Shown here piece by piece: positions 40,763 to 49,520 of a stretch of 64,000 nt of DNA. Position 1 is the stretch's first letter, and each line of letters begins with the position of its first letter. Under the pieces are notes generated by a model. The model had not been told where the DNA came from, ran no database searches, and was given only the letters and a program-made list of their open reading frames with translations. The stretch comes from Tritrichomonas musculus (Eukaryota; Parabasalia; Tritrichomonadida; Tritrichomonadidae). Position numbers and translations under genes: made by a program. The stretch is taken from assembly GCA_039105265.1 (NCBI GenBank), contig JAPFFF010000056.1, positions 1,043,706 to 1,107,705 of the forward strand, read 5' to 3'.

Positions 40763-41125
40763 TTTTTAATTATAATTTCAAATTTTATTAGCATATATAG
40801 ATTAAATAAATATAAAACCTTTTATTTTTGTTTTCTTTTTACTTTTTCATTTGAAACAAATGATTTTTCCTCCAATCTTTTTAGTTAAAACTAATCTATT
40901 AAGGAGCTTCGCATAATATATAAGAATATTGGATAAAGACCCTTTTAAAATGATGGGCTTCATATGCAGATATACATGAAGTAGGAGATTGTGGTCCAAC
41001 TTTTTGAGAGAACTAGTAGTAATTTTATTTTATCTCAATCAATAATTAATAATTAGTTGAGATATTTAAATAAATAATTAATTTGAATAATAATATTAAT
41101 ATAAAACTAATAGAAATCAAAAGTA
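40763..41125. other. Intergenic spacer
   Basis: AT-rich with no gene seen. Base composition changes sharply at about 41150, where the bacterial-like patch begins. Confidence 0.4.
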
Positions 41126-41256
41126 TTGCTTTTTTTTTTTATTGATATTTGGTCCTGCACGTCAGGTTTCTCTTCCCTTCATTTGCTGCGTTATCCACTT
41201 CGTCCGTTGCAGATTCCTCTGCTCCGGGCTCTTCAACGTCCATATCGTCTGCTTCA
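41126..41256 (-). pseudogene. Acidic bacterial-like coding fragment
   Basis: Downstream of the RpiA-like relic on the same strand, another frame reads EQEIADEADDMDVEEPGAEE and continues to a stop near the left edge of the GC-richer patch. It is acidic and of bacterial-like composition. No family is recognised. It may be the tail of a second bacterial gene fused to the relic by deletion. Confidence 0.35.
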
Positions 41257-41814
41257 TCAGCTATTTCCTGTTCTCAATATCTTCATTTTGTCCAGCTTTT
41301 CTGCAAGTGATGCTGCAAAAGAACCATCGCTTTGTTTTAACAGGGAGACGGTATCACTGCAACTCTTCACCTTTGAAAGATCCACCTGCATGATATATCC
41401 GCCATTATCACCAATGAAAACTGCTGCTTTGTCTAAACTGCGGCGAATCGTCACATACACCACCATCTGCCTCAGTTGTGCAGCCATATATGTTCTGGCA
41501 GATCTTACGACCTCCAATGTTCCCATAAAACGAAATTCCAATTCATTGCCGATTTTTGACTCATCGGCGAGGAATACATAATGCTTCGCCATATCCGAAA
41601 CAATTTTTTCTCTTAAGAGCATTAAGATTGTGATCCAGAATGATTCGACAGGCAGAACCGGAACATGGTGTTCCTGGCAAAGCTCTTCGGTGTCGGAAGA
41701 AGGCATGACGGCAACAATCTCTTAATCTCCATTATCAAATTCATCAATCAGGAATGCTACAGTAACTCCTCCGCCGAGGCCGATTGTCATGCCATCTTCA
41801 ATCATCTCATGTGC
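41257..41814 (-). pseudogene. rpiA: Ribose-5-phosphate isomerase A (bacterial-type) pseudogene
   Basis: RpiA interconverts ribose-5-phosphate and ribulose-5-phosphate. Reading the minus strand: MIEDGMTIGLGGGVTVAFL matches the N-terminal IxDGMxxGLGTGSTVxxxI block; after an in-frame stop, VMPSSDTEELCQEHHVPV matches the SxxTEExxxxxGI region; LLREKIV with FLADESKI matches ALLREKIVA plus VDESK; LEVVRSART and FIGDNGGYIMQVDLSKV match the later VEVxxxAxx and DNGNYIxD blocks. The DGADE segment is deleted with a frame change. The C-terminus is lost. The codons and composition are bacterial-like and unlike the AT-rich host, so this is decayed transferred DNA rather than a host gene. Confidence 0.75.
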
Positions 41815-41899
41815 TTTTTTTTGCGCAGCGCTGTTTCATAACTTAATTCTCCTTATCATATGATTTAATCATTTTTTTATTCATCAATAATTGCGTCCT

Positions 41900-42240
41900 T
41901 TATTGTCCCATGAGGAGCGCGCAATGCACACTCAAAAAACATGCTCAAAGAAATGCTATTGCAGAAGCAATGATGCAGGAGGGAAGCACATGAAGCGGAT
42001 CACTTGCCGAAAAGGGAATTGCGCCTTGATAATTGATGAGACCAGCCTCTCTTTCTTTTTTCGTAAAACGATTTTTGAAAAATGTCGTTCAGTGGGCGAT
42101 TGAAAATGGCAGAACCATTCCGCCTGCCATGACTGCTGCTATATAAGAACGTTCTTCTACGAATTATTTGTGCAAGCATGCAGTCAGTCGATATGGGAGG
42201 ACCAGTCAATAAGTCATCTTATAGGCGGACTCGAACTTGA
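41900..42240 (+). pseudogene. Decayed bacterial DNA with fructose-PTS EIIC signature
   Basis: On the plus strand the frame ending at 42240 reads SMQSVDMGGPVNKSSY. SDMGGPVNKAAY is the hallmark of the fructose-specific EIIC membrane component of bacterial phosphotransferase systems. Upstream, short bacterial-like pieces can be read in several frames (for example [15 protein letters not shown] and AIENGRTIPPAMTAA), broken by many stops. The G+C content is like the RpiA relic next to it and much above its surroundings. Both read as parts of one old transferred bacterial segment. Confidence 0.55.
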
Positions 42241-42637
42241 TTTCCTAAAAAGTCGAGATAAAATTTTCAATTCCAAAAGTTACAACTTAAAATCTATATT
42301 TAAAAAAGTTATTTCCAAATTTGTTGGTGTAAAATGTCATTTTAATTTTTTATTTCCAAAAATTTAAGACCAAATTCCAATTGAAATATTTTTAAATCTG
42401 AAAATCTTTGAGTAAAAAGACATTAAAATGTCCCAATCTCTAAAATTTTTTGAACAAAAAATTTTTAATAGATTTTAAAATCTCAAACTTAGATTTTAAT
42501 TTAGCATTAAAAAAGTTCAAATTCCCGAAGTCACAATTTAATTTCTCCTAAGTAGTTATATATTTGCCACGATTTTTGCACTTCGTTCAAAAACCGCGTC
42601 AAATATTTCCCATCCGTGACCCCAGCCCCGCTATGTC
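42241..42637. other. Spacer between bacterial relic and Polinton
   Basis: AT-rich, no coding signal. Composition switches to GC-richer near 42590, which may mark the approach to the Polinton end. Confidence 0.35.
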
Positions 42638-42827
42638 AGGTATGATCCCCCACTCTCATTAATGATCTTCCACTGGGCTGCTCTCAGGATTCCTCTCAAC
42701 GCTCTGCTAGGAAGGAGGTCCCGTATCGTTAATATCAAAAAAGATATAGAAAAAGTTGTTAATTGTGTGGTTTACTTAAAACCTAGTATGAGAGTATTTA
42801 TTAAACGTCCTCTCAATAAACGTATTT
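42638..42827. other. Putative left terminal region of the large Polinton
   Basis: GC-rich stretch (about 42590-42735) with AGGTATG, then ATGATCCCCCACTCTC. It looks like a terminal inverted repeat by composition only, because the partner end is outside the window. Confidence 0.35.
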
Positions 42828-43424
42828 TTAAGCTTTCCAATCTGGATCTTTTTTGAAGTCATCTGGTGCGTCTTCTTCTTCCTCCTCGAGTACATATTCG
42901 TACTCGTATTCAATTTGTTCAGTTTCCACTTTTTGAGGAGGTGGTTGATCGAGAAAACAACCATTTTCGAGGCGTTCATTTCGGACTTTATCTTGAAGGA
43001 ACTGCTTAATCGCCTCAAATTCGGCTCTATCGGTGATTTCATGGCGAATATGAGCCATATCTTGGCCAATATTTTTGTCAAAATCGAGATAAATATCAGC
43101 CAGTAATCCGTCTTGTAGGAATGATTTGTAGAGATAATAGAATGCTAATCCGCGAATTATGCGGTTGTGTTCAATTCCATTGAATCCTAAAACGTCGATT
43201 GAGTACTTGTCTGTATCAATAAAATCAGGTGGCTCTGGAAATTTCTTAACATTTGGATTTGCTTCGAATTCAGTTTCTTCGGTTTCAGTATAATCCCATG
43301 GACGTGGATTTTCATTTTTACCTAATGAAGGTTGAACTTTTTTGGTTTCTTGTGAGAAAGATTCTTCATCGTTATCTTCAGTATCAGCTTGTTCATCTAT
43401 GGTTTCCTGTTGCTGGGACGACAT
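42828..43424 (-). CDS. Acidic Polinton protein, unknown
   Basis: 198 residues with acidic, disordered ends (QADTEDNDEESFSQET near the start; YEYVLEEEEEDAPDD near the end). Between about 80 and 150 lies a folded-looking helical core (IEHNRIIRGLAFYYLYKSFL). First gene inside the left end. The start is the ATG at 43424, preceded on its strand by TCATCACCTCATTTTTTC, the same promoter box as the next gene reading the other way. Family not recognised. Confidence 0.6.
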   Translation of the reverse strand: MSSQQQETIDEQADTEDNDEESFSQETKKVQPSLGKNENPRPWDYTETEETEFEANPNVKKFPEPPDFIDTDKYSIDVLGFNGIEHNRIIRGLAFYYLYKSFLQDGLLADIYLDFDKNIGQDMAHIRHEITDRAEFEAIKQFLQDKVRNERLENGCFLDQPPPQKVETEQIEYEYEYVLEEEEEDAPDDFKKDPDWKA

Positions 43425-43567
43425 GAGAAAAAATGAGGTGATGAGGTGAGCTCGAAAAATCTAATTTTTATTTGGGTCCCTCAGGGTACCCCCTAGGTTT
43501 TTAGGGGTGGCGACCGTTAACCAAAAATCTAATTTTTTCCCGTGAGGTCATCACATCATTTTTTAGC
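43425..43567. promoter_or_regulatory. Bidirectional promoter, TCATCAC class
   Basis: Serves divergent genes at 43424 (-) and 43568 (+). Both strands show an AATCTAATTTTT or AATTAGATTTTT box followed by TCATCAC(A/C)TCATTTTTT shortly before the ATG. A GC-rich stretch with a CCCCTA/TAGGGG hairpin sits in the middle. The plus half is repeated almost exactly at about 45868-45918. Confidence 0.65.
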
Positions 43568-45352
43568 ATGCACAGCAGAAGCTATGTCGTCACCAAAGAG
43601 AGAATGAAATCTCTACAAGAAAAGAAGGAATATGATCTAGTTGGTCATACGAATAAAAATGGAATGCAAAGAGAAGTGTCAAAGGGCATTCAGATATCTA
43701 AACACGGGGCCAAAAGTCAACGATTTATACTTAATCTAGAAGACGAAAATGATGATCAATCAAAAAGCCAACCAACACCAAAAAAGGTCAAATTTGTAGT
43801 AAATCCGCCAGGAAAAGTCAAATTGTCAAAAAATACTGAAGAATCAAAGAAAGACGAAATCCCAACCCCTGGATTCAAAAAAGTTGATCCTCCTTTGCCA
43901 AATCGAAAATTTGAAATACCAGAAGATAAAGTTGTACAAAAACATCACCTTCGATTACCAACAATTTCTCATGACAAATTAGCCGAAATGAGGGCAAAAG
44001 GTATTACAGTGAAAAAGCATATGCAAAGTTGGCTAGCAGATAACGAATTTTTTGAAGGGATACCAGATGATGAATTAAATCAAATTGCCACAATGTTGCT
44101 TGGTGAAGAATTATTTGCCTATGATTTAGAGCATTCTTTTGTTGATGATCTCAATGAAAATGGTGATATCGTTATTTGGTCAGAATTCTATGTTGATGTT
44201 TTAAAAGATGAAAATGCTCGATTACTAAGCGGTAATTACGAAAAGGATTTACCAGCAATGAAAAAGAAATATTCAAAACCAAAAGAATTAGACGAAGATC
44301 TGGTTTCAATACTCAAATACGTTAAAACAGAAGAATTCAGAAGAAAGAAAAATTACATTCGATTAGTTTTCTCTCAAAATGAAGAAAATCAAGCATCACT
44401 CAGTAAACAAGTAGAGAAAGATAAACAAAAATTCATAGAAGAACGTTTACGTAAGATGAATGAAACAATTCAACCTGACCCTGTCAAACCTACAATCATC
44501 AAAAAGAAGAAAAGGAAGGTAGTCTCAAGAAAACAATTAGAAAAAATGAACAAAGTTATTGAATCTGATCAACCAAAGAAAAAGGTAACAAGTCGATCAC
44601 AAATTCCTCGTGCCAAGCCTGATCAACCGCCTTCAACATCAAGAATCAGATTACGAGTAAAAAATAGGAAAGATAAGCATCTGGAAAATGACGAATTAGC
44701 AAGAACAGATTTAATTGTAGAATTGAAAAAGATATACAAAGACAAGACGGAAGAAGAAATCAAAGAAATCGCTAATCAAAGAATCCAAACTCACAAAGAC
44801 CGAGGTTTTGAATTTACAATTTTACCGTTTCCATGGAATTTCCTCAACGACGAAGAATTCGAAATTCACACGAAGATCAGAGAAGAAGAATCAAAGAAAA
44901 ATTTGGCATTCAATCGTTTGGCTACAGCATTCGAATATGCTCATCCTGACATGACGCACGACGAAATAGAGATCGCCACAAGAGAAAGACTCAAAGATTT
45001 CATCGACAATTATAGAGAAATAACTGATATTCAATTGGAAGAATTTCTTGATGAACAAGAATTTGCTGCCTATAAAGAAAAAGAACAAAGAATCCAAGAA
45101 GAAAAAGAAAAACGAAAAAAAGAAAGAGAAAGATTAGCAAGAAAAGTTGGTAAACCAATAACGGAAACAATCGATAAAATTTTGCAAACTCAAACAGCGA
45201 AAGAACCAATACAACAACAATCCAACCAATTAGCTGAATTTAATGATTTCTGGCTCGATAAATCAAATGACAATTCATCCTTTGAAAGTTTCTCAGATTC
45301 AGATTCTGATGTCGTTGAAAAATTACCAAGCGACACTCCCTCCGATAATTGA
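43568..45352 (+). CDS. Large charged Polinton protein, unknown
   Basis: 594 residues, highly charged. The first 110 residues are basic and disordered (HGAKSQRFILNLEDENDDQ, then TPKKVKFVVNPPGKVK). Helical, SAP-like or DNA-binding-like blocks recur, for example SHDKLAEMRAKGITVKKHMQ, where the motif KLAEMRAKGI resembles LxxxLxxxGI modules. KKRK clusters at about 318-322 could direct it to the nucleus. A coiled coil rich in Lys/Glu/Arg lies near 510-540. The tail is acidic and Ser-rich. The start directly follows the TCATCACATCATTTTTT promoter box. The role could be DNA binding or a virion core protein; this is inference. Confidence 0.6.
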   Translation: MHSRSYVVTKERMKSLQEKKEYDLVGHTNKNGMQREVSKGIQISKHGAKSQRFILNLEDENDDQSKSQPTPKKVKFVVNPPGKVKLSKNTEESKKDEIPTPGFKKVDPPLPNRKFEIPEDKVVQKHHLRLPTISHDKLAEMRAKGITVKKHMQSWLADNEFFEGIPDDELNQIATMLLGEELFAYDLEHSFVDDLNENGDIVIWSEFYVDVLKDENARLLSGNYEKDLPAMKKKYSKPKELDEDLVSILKYVKTEEFRRKKNYIRLVFSQNEENQASLSKQVEKDKQKFIEERLRKMNETIQPDPVKPTIIKKKKRKVVSRKQLEKMNKVIESDQPKKKVTSRSQIPRAKPDQPPSTSRIRLRVKNRKDKHLENDELARTDLIVELKKIYKDKTEEEIKEIANQRIQTHKDRGFEFTILPFPWNFLNDEEFEIHTKIREEESKKNLAFNRLATAFEYAHPDMTHDEIEIATRERLKDFIDNYREITDIQLEEFLDEQEFAAYKEKEQRIQEEKEKRKKERERLARKVGKPITETIDKILQTQTAKEPIQQQSNQLAEFNDFWLDKSNDNSSFESFSDSDSDVVEKLPSDTPSDN

Positions 45353-45425
45353 GAGATCGGAATAAAAAAACTCTCAAAAAAGATTTAGGTTTTTAATAAA
45401 CCAATTTAATTAATTAATTTTTTAT

Positions 45426-45842
45426 TTATTTCTTTTCTTTATCTTTTTCTTCTTCTTTTTCTTTGTCTTCGACTTTTTTAGTAGTTTCTTTTGGTATGGG
45501 AATCGGAACGAATTTCCCTTTATCATAACCAATCATCATTCCAGGTGACAAAAATGGTCGAATAAACTCAATATGAGTATCGAACCAAAGAATTAATTTT
45601 TCTTTCGATCGAATATCTTCCCTTGAAAGACTTGGAGTTTCTGATGGAATATTATGATCAATACATTGCATCATAACTTTTGCAACTGCTGATAATTTTT
45701 GAAGGGATACATTTTCCCCATACCTTGATTTCAACATTTTCCAACCTTGAGTTCTTTTTGGATTTCTCATGTCTTTTGCAGACATAGATGGTATATCATC
45801 TTTAATTTCTTTTTGTTCAGGTACACTTTGTTTGTCCGACAT
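45426..45842 (-). CDS. Small Polinton protein with charged tail, unknown
   Basis: 138 residues. It starts MSDKQSVPEQKEIKDDIP, has a helical centre (LQKLSAVAKVMMQCIDH) and ends in a Lys/Glu run. It converges on the large charged protein gene and diverges from the gene at 45931. On its own strand the start follows AAAAAGTTCATTTTTTTTA, the same box as before 52266 and 52651. Confidence 0.55.
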   Translation of the reverse strand: MSDKQSVPEQKEIKDDIPSMSAKDMRNPKRTQGWKMLKSRYGENVSLQKLSAVAKVMMQCIDHNIPSETPSLSREDIRSKEKLILWFDTHIEFIRPFLSPGMMIGYDKGKFVPIPIPKETTKKVEDKEKEEEKDKEKK

Positions 45843-45930
45843 TAAAAAAAATGAACTTTTTCACTAGGCGACCGTTAACCAAAAAATCTAATTTTTTCTC
45901 GTGAGGTCATCACATCATTTTTATACAAGC
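45843..45930. promoter_or_regulatory. Bidirectional promoter, mixed class
   Basis: The plus side repeats the 43508-43560 box almost exactly (GCGACCGTTAACC, then AAAATCTAATTTTTTC, then GTGAGGTCATCACATC). The minus side carries AAAAAGTTCATTTTTTTTA. Two promoter classes back to back within 90 bases. Confidence 0.65.
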
Positions 45931-46209
45931 ATGGAAGCCCGTACGATCCAACACTTACTTGAAGTTGTCGAAGCTCTTGATAGTGTTCATGAATGGAGAA
46001 CTATTTCTGATGATCTTGATCAAAGAGAAAAAATGGCATATATGCTCCAAGAAGCTGCAGCCAATATGAATCACTTCGATGATGTTCGTGTGATAATGAA
46101 TGATGGAGATAGCTCAAATGAAGAAAAAGCTAACGAACTTGAATGCTTCTTCATTGAAGAATTAAAGACAGGTTTGAAAAATCTCAAACGCTGGAACGAA
46201 AGGAAATAA
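45931..46209 (+). CDS. Small helical Polinton protein, unknown
   Basis: 92 residues from the ATG at 45931 (MEARTIQHLLEVVEALDSVH), helical and acidic. The upstream in-frame GTG lies inside the promoter box, so the ATG is the better start. It ends in a TAA overlapping TAAATAAA, then two copies of a TTTTTGACACTCTTTTTATT-like spacer before the integrase. Confidence 0.55.
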   Translation: MEARTIQHLLEVVEALDSVHEWRTISDDLDQREKMAYMLQEAAANMNHFDDVRVIMNDGDSSNEEKANELECFFIEELKTGLKNLKRWNERK

Positions 46210-46306
46210 TTAATTAAATAAACAATTCAATTTACTGCATTTTTTGACACTCTTTTTATTTTTTGCATTTTTTGACACTCTTTTTATTTTTGCATTTTCT
46301 GACAAT

Positions 46307-47695
46307 TCAAATAGGATCTAATCTATAACGAGGTAATATTTGAGTATTTCCTTTAAGATCTTGTATTAAATATTTACCATTTTGAAAACCTTTTACAAAA
46401 AATCTACCAGGTTGAGTTATTGATCGTCTTTTTTTAAGAGTGTCTTTATTATTATATACAATTACTTCTTGGTTTTCTTTTAAATTATAACCTTTTTGAG
46501 CAGAAACATTATAATTAGCTTGAGAAATACGTCTACAAATAAAAGTATATAAATCAGAATTATTTTGCATTTGACTAGGAGAAACATTCATACCTGCATA
46601 TTTTGACAAAGTTAAGTGTGGGGCATTATTATATTGAACAACTAATTCTTTTAATATTTCAGGGGAGATTTCTCGTTGAACTTCATAAGCCATATCTCTC
46701 AAAGTTCTAATAATTCTATCAACTATACCTAATGAAGAATGTAATGGGCTAGTTGTTTGTTTTTCACCTGGTTTTCGTAAAAATGATGGATAATGATAAT
46801 CATCCATTCTATCAACAGGTTCCCATTTAATTCCATTTGAGTTTAAAAAATTAATTGTTTCTTCAGAACAAAAACCTTTTTCACCATCTCCGGTCAATAT
46901 TTTAGGTTTCATTCCTTGTTGAAATAAAGTATTTAAAGCTTTTGTTATTGAAATAGATGTTTTTTGTCCAGCAGTCATAATTTTATTTATATCACCAAAA
47001 CATTCTCTACCTAAAGGAATTGCATATAAATATCGACTATTGGCTTCTATACAAATTAAGTACCCAACATTTTTTTCAAACATAATATCAATTAAATAAG
47101 TACCAGGTTCACATAATTTATGTAAATAATATTTTTTATTCTTATTAGTTGGAAATTGTTTCTTTTGAACATAATCATCTTCAGAAACATAATTTGGCTC
47201 AATAACTTTTTCAAATTGTTTTAATAATACATGTCTTTTATTTTTATTTCTAAATGCAATATCAGGTACATTTGTTTTACCTTTGAATTCAACTATCATT
47301 CCTGGTTGTTCCATAATTTTTGTAATATATATTTCATACCATTCTTCCATAGTATATTTATCTTTACCTTTTTTCCATCCAGAGGTCAATTTTTCAAATT
47401 CAGGAAAAGTACGAATATTTTCATTATGTAAATTATTAATTACATGGTTCTCAATTTTTTCTTCAAAACTTAATTCATCATCAGGAATTTTTTCATCTGT
47501 GATTACAGGTAATGATTCAGATAATACTTTTCGAAATTCTGAATAAGCATTATAAATTTGTTCAAATTCATCATCAGTTACAAAATCTTTTTGATACCCT
47601 TTATAATTTCTAGCTTCATTTGGCATTATTAATTTCTTTTGATAAGCTTTCTTTTCTAAATAATTCATTAATTTTTCACCTTCTGACGATAACAT
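46307..47695 (-). CDS. Polinton retroviral-type integrase
   Basis: 462 residues. Inserts element DNA into the host genome by strand transfer, as retroviral integrases do. The N-terminal third is helical. The rve-type RNase-H core spans roughly 190-350, with YLIDIMFEKNVGYLICIEA, PKILTGDGEKGFCSEETINF and SSLGIVDRIIRTLRDMAYE, in the order expected of the family. The C-terminal 60 residues (RSITQPGRFFVKGFQNGKYL, then IQDLKGNTQILPRYRLDPI) form a small SH3/chromo-like domain usual in Polinton integrases. The frame looks whole. The gene diverges from the coiled-coil gene array on the right and shares a compact promoter with it. Confidence 0.88.
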   Translation of the reverse strand: MLSSEGEKLMNYLEKKAYQKKLIMPNEARNYKGYQKDFVTDDEFEQIYNAYSEFRKVLSESLPVITDEKIPDDELSFEEKIENHVINNLHNENIRTFPEFEKLTSGWKKGKDKYTMEEWYEIYITKIMEQPGMIVEFKGKTNVPDIAFRNKNKRHVLLKQFEKVIEPNYVSEDDYVQKKQFPTNKNKKYYLHKLCEPGTYLIDIMFEKNVGYLICIEANSRYLYAIPLGRECFGDINKIMTAGQKTSISITKALNTLFQQGMKPKILTGDGEKGFCSEETINFLNSNGIKWEPVDRMDDYHYPSFLRKPGEKQTTSPLHSSLGIVDRIIRTLRDMAYEVQREISPEILKELVVQYNNAPHLTLSKYAGMNVSPSQMQNNSDLYTFICRRISQANYNVSAQKGYNLKENQEVIVYNNKDTLKKRRSITQPGRFFVKGFQNGKYLIQDLKGNTQILPRYRLDPI

Positions 47696-47755
47696 TTAAA
47701 TTTCAATAAAGAGCGGTTTTGACAGACCATAATGTTATTTGTTTTCTTGATAATG
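47696..47755. promoter_or_regulatory. Bidirectional promoter between integrase and coiled-coil gene
   Basis: The core GCGGTTTTGACAGACCAT faces right and its reverse, TGTCAAAACCGC, faces the integrase. The initiator-like CCATAATG is followed by the start at 47756; the nearer ATG at 47732 overlaps the initiator. Confidence 0.65.
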
Positions 47756-48055
47756 TCAGAAAGTGCACTTGTCTCAAAACAATTGGAAATAAAATTGAAA
47801 ATGGTACTGAAACAAAAAGAAGATAATAATAATGAATTCAAAAAGTTTTGGGATGACGTTCGTGAAAGAGAAGAAAGAGAAAAAAGAGAAACATCTGAAT
47901 CAATGAGAGAAGGGTATGAAAGTGATAAAGTTTATCCAACAAAAGACGAAATCAAAAAGAAAGATGATGAATTTCGATTGGAAGCTGAAATAATTAACCT
48001 GGAAATACAAATCTTGAAAAAGAAAATTGCTGAAGCAAGAATTAACGAACTTTAA
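47756..48055 (+). CDS. Small coiled-coil Polinton protein (array member 1)
   Basis: 99 residues from the preferred ATG (MSESALVSKQLEIKLKMVLK); eight more if the ATG at 47732 is used. Almost wholly coiled coil, ending LEIQILKKKIAEARINEL. The same ending is seen in the product at 48377 (IILTKIAEARIQEIEEK), so the two are paralogs. Confidence 0.6.
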   Translation, partial: SESALVSKQLEIKLKMVLKQKEDNNNEFKKFWDDVREREEREKRETSESMREGYESDKVYPTKDEIKKKDDEFRLEAEIINLEIQILKKKIAEARINEL

Positions 48056-48062
48056 ATAAAAA

Positions 48063-48097
48063 AGCAGTTTTGACACTTCACTTTTATTTTTGTATTT
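48063..48097 (+). promoter_or_regulatory. Class I promoter box, copy 1
   Basis: AGCAGTTTTGACACTTCACT followed by TTTATTTTTG and the ATG. TTCACTTTTA is the initiator-like part. Confidence 0.7.
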
Positions 48098-48337
48098 ATG
48101 TCTAAATTGGAAGAAAAATTAATAAGTCTTCGAGAAGAATGGAAAGAAAAATGGAAACAAATAAGAAGAATTCAAAAAAATGCACCTAATTACACAAATG
48201 AGGATGCAATTATAATTTATGATGAATCCAAATTATCGATGGATGATCAAGAAGAATTGGAACGATTACGAAGAGAAAGAGACCGACTCCGATATCAAAT
48301 GAAAGAAATTCAAGAACTTTTAAGAGAAATTAAATAA
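48098..48337 (+). CDS. Small coiled-coil Polinton protein (array member 2)
   Basis: 79 residues (MSKLEEKLISLREEWKEKWK), a coiled coil interrupted by NYTNEDAIIIYDESKL. The YDESKL motif is shared with the product at 49056, its closest paralog. Monocistronic, with its own promoter box and TAAATAAA at the stop. Confidence 0.6.
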   Translation: MSKLEEKLISLREEWKEKWKQIRRIQKNAPNYTNEDAIIIYDESKLSMDDQEELERLRRERDRLRYQMKEIQELLREIK

Positions 48338-48340
48338 AAA

Positions 48341-48376
48341 AGCAGTTTTGACACTTCACTTTTATTTTTTGTATTT
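48341..48376 (+). promoter_or_regulatory. Class I promoter box, copy 2
   Basis: Same AGCAGTTTTGACACTTCACT module as copy 1, one T longer before the ATG. Confidence 0.7.
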
Positions 48377-49006
48377 ATGTCTGAACGTACTTATTGGGAA
48401 GAACAATTAGAGCTCGTGAGAAAACAATATCAAGATGTACATGAAAAATGGTTCAAGCTAATGTCTTCTAACATGACTGAAGAAGCAGATCAACTCAAAG
48501 ACGAAGAAAAAATTCTCTTTGATGAAATAATTCAAATAAGAAAAAATATTGCTGCAGTCAAAGTTCAAGAAATGTCGGAAAGTTCCTCTTTGGAAGAACA
48601 ATTAGTAGCAGTGAGAAAACAATATCAAGAACAAAAACAACTCAAAGACTATGAAGATCAACTCTTAACGGAAATGGATTTTATCAGGCAACTAATTGCT
48701 GCAGCAAGAGTTCGAGAAATGTCTGATAGTTTCTCTTTGGAAGAACAATTAGTGGCAGTGAGACAACAAAAAAAAGAAATTGACAAATGTATTAAAGCCA
48801 CTGGTTACAAGGAAATTTGGGATTTGCCAAAAAAATTTGGTGATGAAGGCTATCAGGAAGAATTAATACGTAACGAAGAAATAAAGAAGAAAAATCTTCA
48901 CCTCTGGGATGAAGCCTGTATTCTATCAATTCAAAAGGAAATTATCCTAACAAAAATTGCTGAAGCAAGAATTCAAGAAATTGAAGAAAAAAGACCAAAA
49001 AGCTAA
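48377..49006 (+). CDS. Coiled-coil Polinton protein built of three repeated units (array member 3)
   Basis: 209 residues with three related units: YWEEQLELVRKQYQDVHEK, then SLEEQLVAVRKQYQEQKQ, then SLEEQLVAVRQQKKEID. The second and third units each open with Met-Ser (MSESSS, MSDSFS), like the start of a separate small protein of this family. This suggests fusion of tandem gene copies with loss of the promoters between them. The C-terminus (TKIAEARIQEIEEK) matches array member 1. Confidence 0.65.
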   Translation: MSERTYWEEQLELVRKQYQDVHEKWFKLMSSNMTEEADQLKDEEKILFDEIIQIRKNIAAVKVQEMSESSSLEEQLVAVRKQYQEQKQLKDYEDQLLTEMDFIRQLIAAARVREMSDSFSLEEQLVAVRQQKKEIDKCIKATGYKEIWDLPKKFGDEGYQEELIRNEEIKKKNLHLWDEACILSIQKEIILTKIAEARIQEIEEKRPKS

Positions 49007-49020
49007 ACTTTAAATAAAAA

Positions 49021-49055
49021 AGCAGTTTTGACACTTCACTTTTATTTTTGTATTT
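49021..49055 (+). promoter_or_regulatory. Class I promoter box, copy 3
   Basis: AGCAGTTTTGACACTTCACT followed by TTTATTTTTG, identical to copy 1 over its whole length. Confidence 0.7.
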
Positions 49056-49478
49056 ATGGCTGCGATTGAAATACCTATCAGAAAATTGGAAGAAAAATTG
49101 GAGAGTCTTCGAAAAGAAAAATTGGAAACATGCAAGCAAATATTGAAAATAGAAAGGAAGGCTCCATCTTCCATTGATGAGGATGGATTAATTATTTATG
49201 ATGAATCCAAATTGTTTCAGGAAGACATAGAAGAATTGGAACGATTACGAAGAGAAAAAGAAAAACTCTGGAATCAAATAGAAGCAATGAATAGTTTCAT
49301 TTCCGATATCAAAAGAAGCGAACAAATGCGAGTTAATTGTCAAAAAGCCTTCGAAATTGGGAAAAGAATAGGCATAATTGAATCTAAATATCCAGGAGAT
49401 CTCTCAGCTTTGACTCCCGAAGAACGACAAGAATATGACCAATTACTAAATGAATTTCAAGAACTTTTAAAATCTTAA
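49056..49478 (+). CDS. Coiled-coil Polinton protein (array member 4)
   Basis: 140 residues. The N-terminal half repeats the layout of array member 2 (LEEKLESLRKEKLETCKQIL, then LIIYDESKLFQEDIEELERL). The C-terminal half adds a further helical unit (KRIGIIESKYPGDLSALTPE). Own promoter box and TAAATAAA stop context. Confidence 0.6.
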   Translation: MAAIEIPIRKLEEKLESLRKEKLETCKQILKIERKAPSSIDEDGLIIYDESKLFQEDIEELERLRREKEKLWNQIEAMNSFISDIKRSEQMRVNCQKAFEIGKRIGIIESKYPGDLSALTPEERQEYDQLLNEFQELLKS

Positions 49479-49485
49479 ATAAAAA

Positions 49486-49520
49486 AGCAGTTTTGACACT
49501 TCACTTTTATTTTTGTTTTC
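49486..49520 (+). promoter_or_regulatory. Class I promoter box, copy 4
   Basis: AGCAGTTTTGACACTTCACT followed by TTTATTTTTGTTTTC and the ATG. Confidence 0.7.

Noticed and set aside
42170-42367. 64-codon plus-strand frame overlapping the PTS relic
   Set aside because: It runs from the bacterial relic into AT-rich spacer in a different frame from the EIIC signature; not a gene.
48063-49520. CRISPR-like array (regular 35-base repeats)
   Set aside because: The repeats are promoters before separate genes with spacers of unequal length; the host is a eukaryote.
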